Under the pieces are notes generated by a model. The model made no database searches. It was not told where the DNA came from and saw only the letters and a list, made by a program, of their open reading frames with translations. A stretch of 22,587 nucleotides of DNA, from positions 1 to 22,587 of the forward strand of contig JBLNBQ010000006.1 of NCBI GenBank assembly GCA_050260095.1. The letters are read 5' to 3'. Numbering within the stretch: the stretch's first letter is position 1; every line of letters starts with the position of its first letter. This stretch comes from JBLNBQ01 sp050260095. GTDB taxonomy: Bacteria > Bacillota > UBA5301 > DYFA01. A program made the position numbers and the translations under genes. Below are positions 21,705-22,587 of the stretch, piece after piece.

Positions 21705-22587
21705 CCACGCCGCTGGTCGCAGGGGTCGACATCGGGACTTCGGGGGTGCGCTGCCTGGTCTTCGACCGGGCGGGCGCGCTCCTGTCCACCAGCTACCGCG
21801 AGTATCCGACCATCTCCGAGCGCGCCGGCTGGGCTGAACTGGACCCTGAGGCGATTCTCGACGCCACAATCACAGTAATCGCCGAGGCAGCCCAGGCAGC
21901 GCTGGCCGCCAGCCCCGGGGGGCGGATCGAGGCCGTGGGCCTCAGTTCCGCCCTCTTCAGCGTCATGGCCGTCGACTCCGCCGGGCGCCCCCTCACCCGG
22001 GTGCTGCCGTGGATGGACAACCGGGCCGCCGGCGAGGCGGAGGAACTCGTCGCGTCCGGTCTGGCCCAGGAATGCTACCAGCGCACCGGCTGCCGGGTCC
22101 ACCCGATGTACCCCTTGAGCAAGCTGGTCTGGCTCAGGCGCCACGCCCCGGGGGTCTGGCAGGCGGCGAGACGGTTCATCTCCATCAAGGAACACGTGGT
22201 GGAACAGCTCACCGGGCAGCGGGCCGTCGACTACTCGGTCGCCTCGAGCAGCGGGTATTTCAACATCCACACGCATGAGTGGGACGACGGCCTGCTCTCC
22301 TTGCTCGGCCTCGAGCGGGAGCAGCTTTCGCCGCCGGTCGACGCCACGACGCAGGCCCCCCTCACGGCCGCAGCCGCCGGCCGACTCGGGCTGGCGCCCG
22401 GTACGCCGCTGGTCTGGGGCGCCGGCGACGGGATGCTGGCCCACCTCGCCTGCGGCTGCTTCGAGCCCTCGCGGTTCAGCTCCACCATCGGCACCAGCGG
22501 CGCCCTGCGGGTTTTGGCCCGGCGGCCTCTCCTCGACGACCAGGCCCGGACCTGGTGCTACTGTTTCGACGCCCAGACCTGGGTGGC
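21701..22587 (+). CDS. FGGY-family carbohydrate kinase, gluconokinase-like (3' end outside window)
   Basis: The open frame runs from the ATG at 21701 to the window edge with no stop, giving 295 residues of an expected ~500. The N-terminal phosphate loop is GVDIGTSGVRCLVFD (8-22). Segments typical of FGGY gluconokinases follow: VLPWMDNRAAGEAEEL, TGCRVHPMYPLSKLVWLR (129-146), ISIKEHVVEQLTG, and VDYSVASSSGYFNIHTHEWD. The catalytic Asp is in WGAGDGMLAHLACG (about D253). This pattern fits a kinase of gluconate or a similar aldonic acid better than of xylulose or glycerol. The start codon overlaps the preceding stop, so it is coupled to the 2-hydroxyacid dehydrogenase. It would phosphorylate the sugar acid that the upstream dehydrogenase or the LarA-like enzyme delivers (inference). 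Confidence 0.88.
   Translation, partial: MTTPLVAGVDIGTSGVRCLVFDRAGALLSTSYREYPTISERAGWAELDPEAILDATITVIAEAAQAALAASPGGRIEAVGLSSALFSVMAVDSAGRPLTRVLPWMDNRAAGEAEELVASGLAQECYQRTGCRVHPMYPLSKLVWLRRHAPGVWQAARRFISIKEHVVEQLTGQRAVDYSVASSSGYFNIHTHEWDDGLLSLLGLEREQLSPPVDATTQAPLTAAAAGRLGLAPGTPLVWGAGDGMLAHLACGCFEPSRFSSTIGTSGALRVLARRPLLDDQARTWCYCFDAQTWV

Overview
This window looks like a chromosomal catabolic island from a high-GC bacterium (GC estimated by eye in the mid-to-high 60s percent). Strong AGGAGG-type ribosome binding sites, GTG and TTG starts and tightly packed, often ATGA-coupled genes would suit a high-GC, possibly thermophilic or anaerobic Bacillota-type lineage. Nothing here fixes the taxonomy, and the binding protein with no lipobox cysteine would also suit a diderm. 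I see no rRNA, tRNA, CRISPR array, transposase or integrase.

Layout: 22 protein-coding genes read on the plus strand and one on the minus strand. (1) 1-1282: the 3' end of an enolase-superfamily (MR/MLE-type) enzyme, then a DapA/NAL-family aldolase or dehydratase. (2) 1311-2366, minus strand: a membrane-anchored five-heme c-type cytochrome, convergent with the aldolase and divergent from nagA. (3) 2473-7149: nagA, two Gfo/Idh/MocA oxidoreductases, and a PreA-like flavin/[4Fe-4S] enzyme. (4) 7205-8133: an N-terminally truncated methionine aminopeptidase-like gene coupled to a DUF1232 membrane protein. (5) 8205-15248: a ROK-family regulator behind an AT-rich inverted repeat, a LarA-like nickel-pincer racemase/epimerase, a zinc alcohol dehydrogenase, a NagB-like isomerase/deaminase, a third Gfo/Idh/MocA enzyme, a 382-bp non-coding stretch with imperfect ~65-bp repeats, and a second PreA-like enzyme. 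(6) 15323-19863: a complete Liv-type ABC importer (binding protein, LivH, LivM, LivG, LivF). (7) 19877-22587: a two-domain GNAT acetyltransferase, a D-2-hydroxyacid dehydrogenase and the start of a gluconokinase-like FGGY kinase that runs off the window.

Reading it as a system (inference): amino-sugar genes (nagA, NagB-like, ROK), sugar-acid genes (enolase-superfamily enzyme, DapA-family lyase, LarA-like epimerase, 2-hydroxyacid dehydrogenase, gluconokinase) and redox genes (three Gfo/Idh, one ADH, two PreA-like) are mixed in one regulon-like block with an amino-acid-type importer. The most distinctive feature is a duplicated two-gene module, Gfo/Idh followed by a PreA-like enzyme. In both copies the Gfo/Idh lacks the usual catalytic Asp and the PreA-like protein lacks the catalytic Cys of dihydropyrimidine dehydrogenase. 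This points to uncharacterised redox chemistry on an imported, probably N-containing or acidic sugar derivative, not to ordinary GlcNAc or pyrimidine catabolism.
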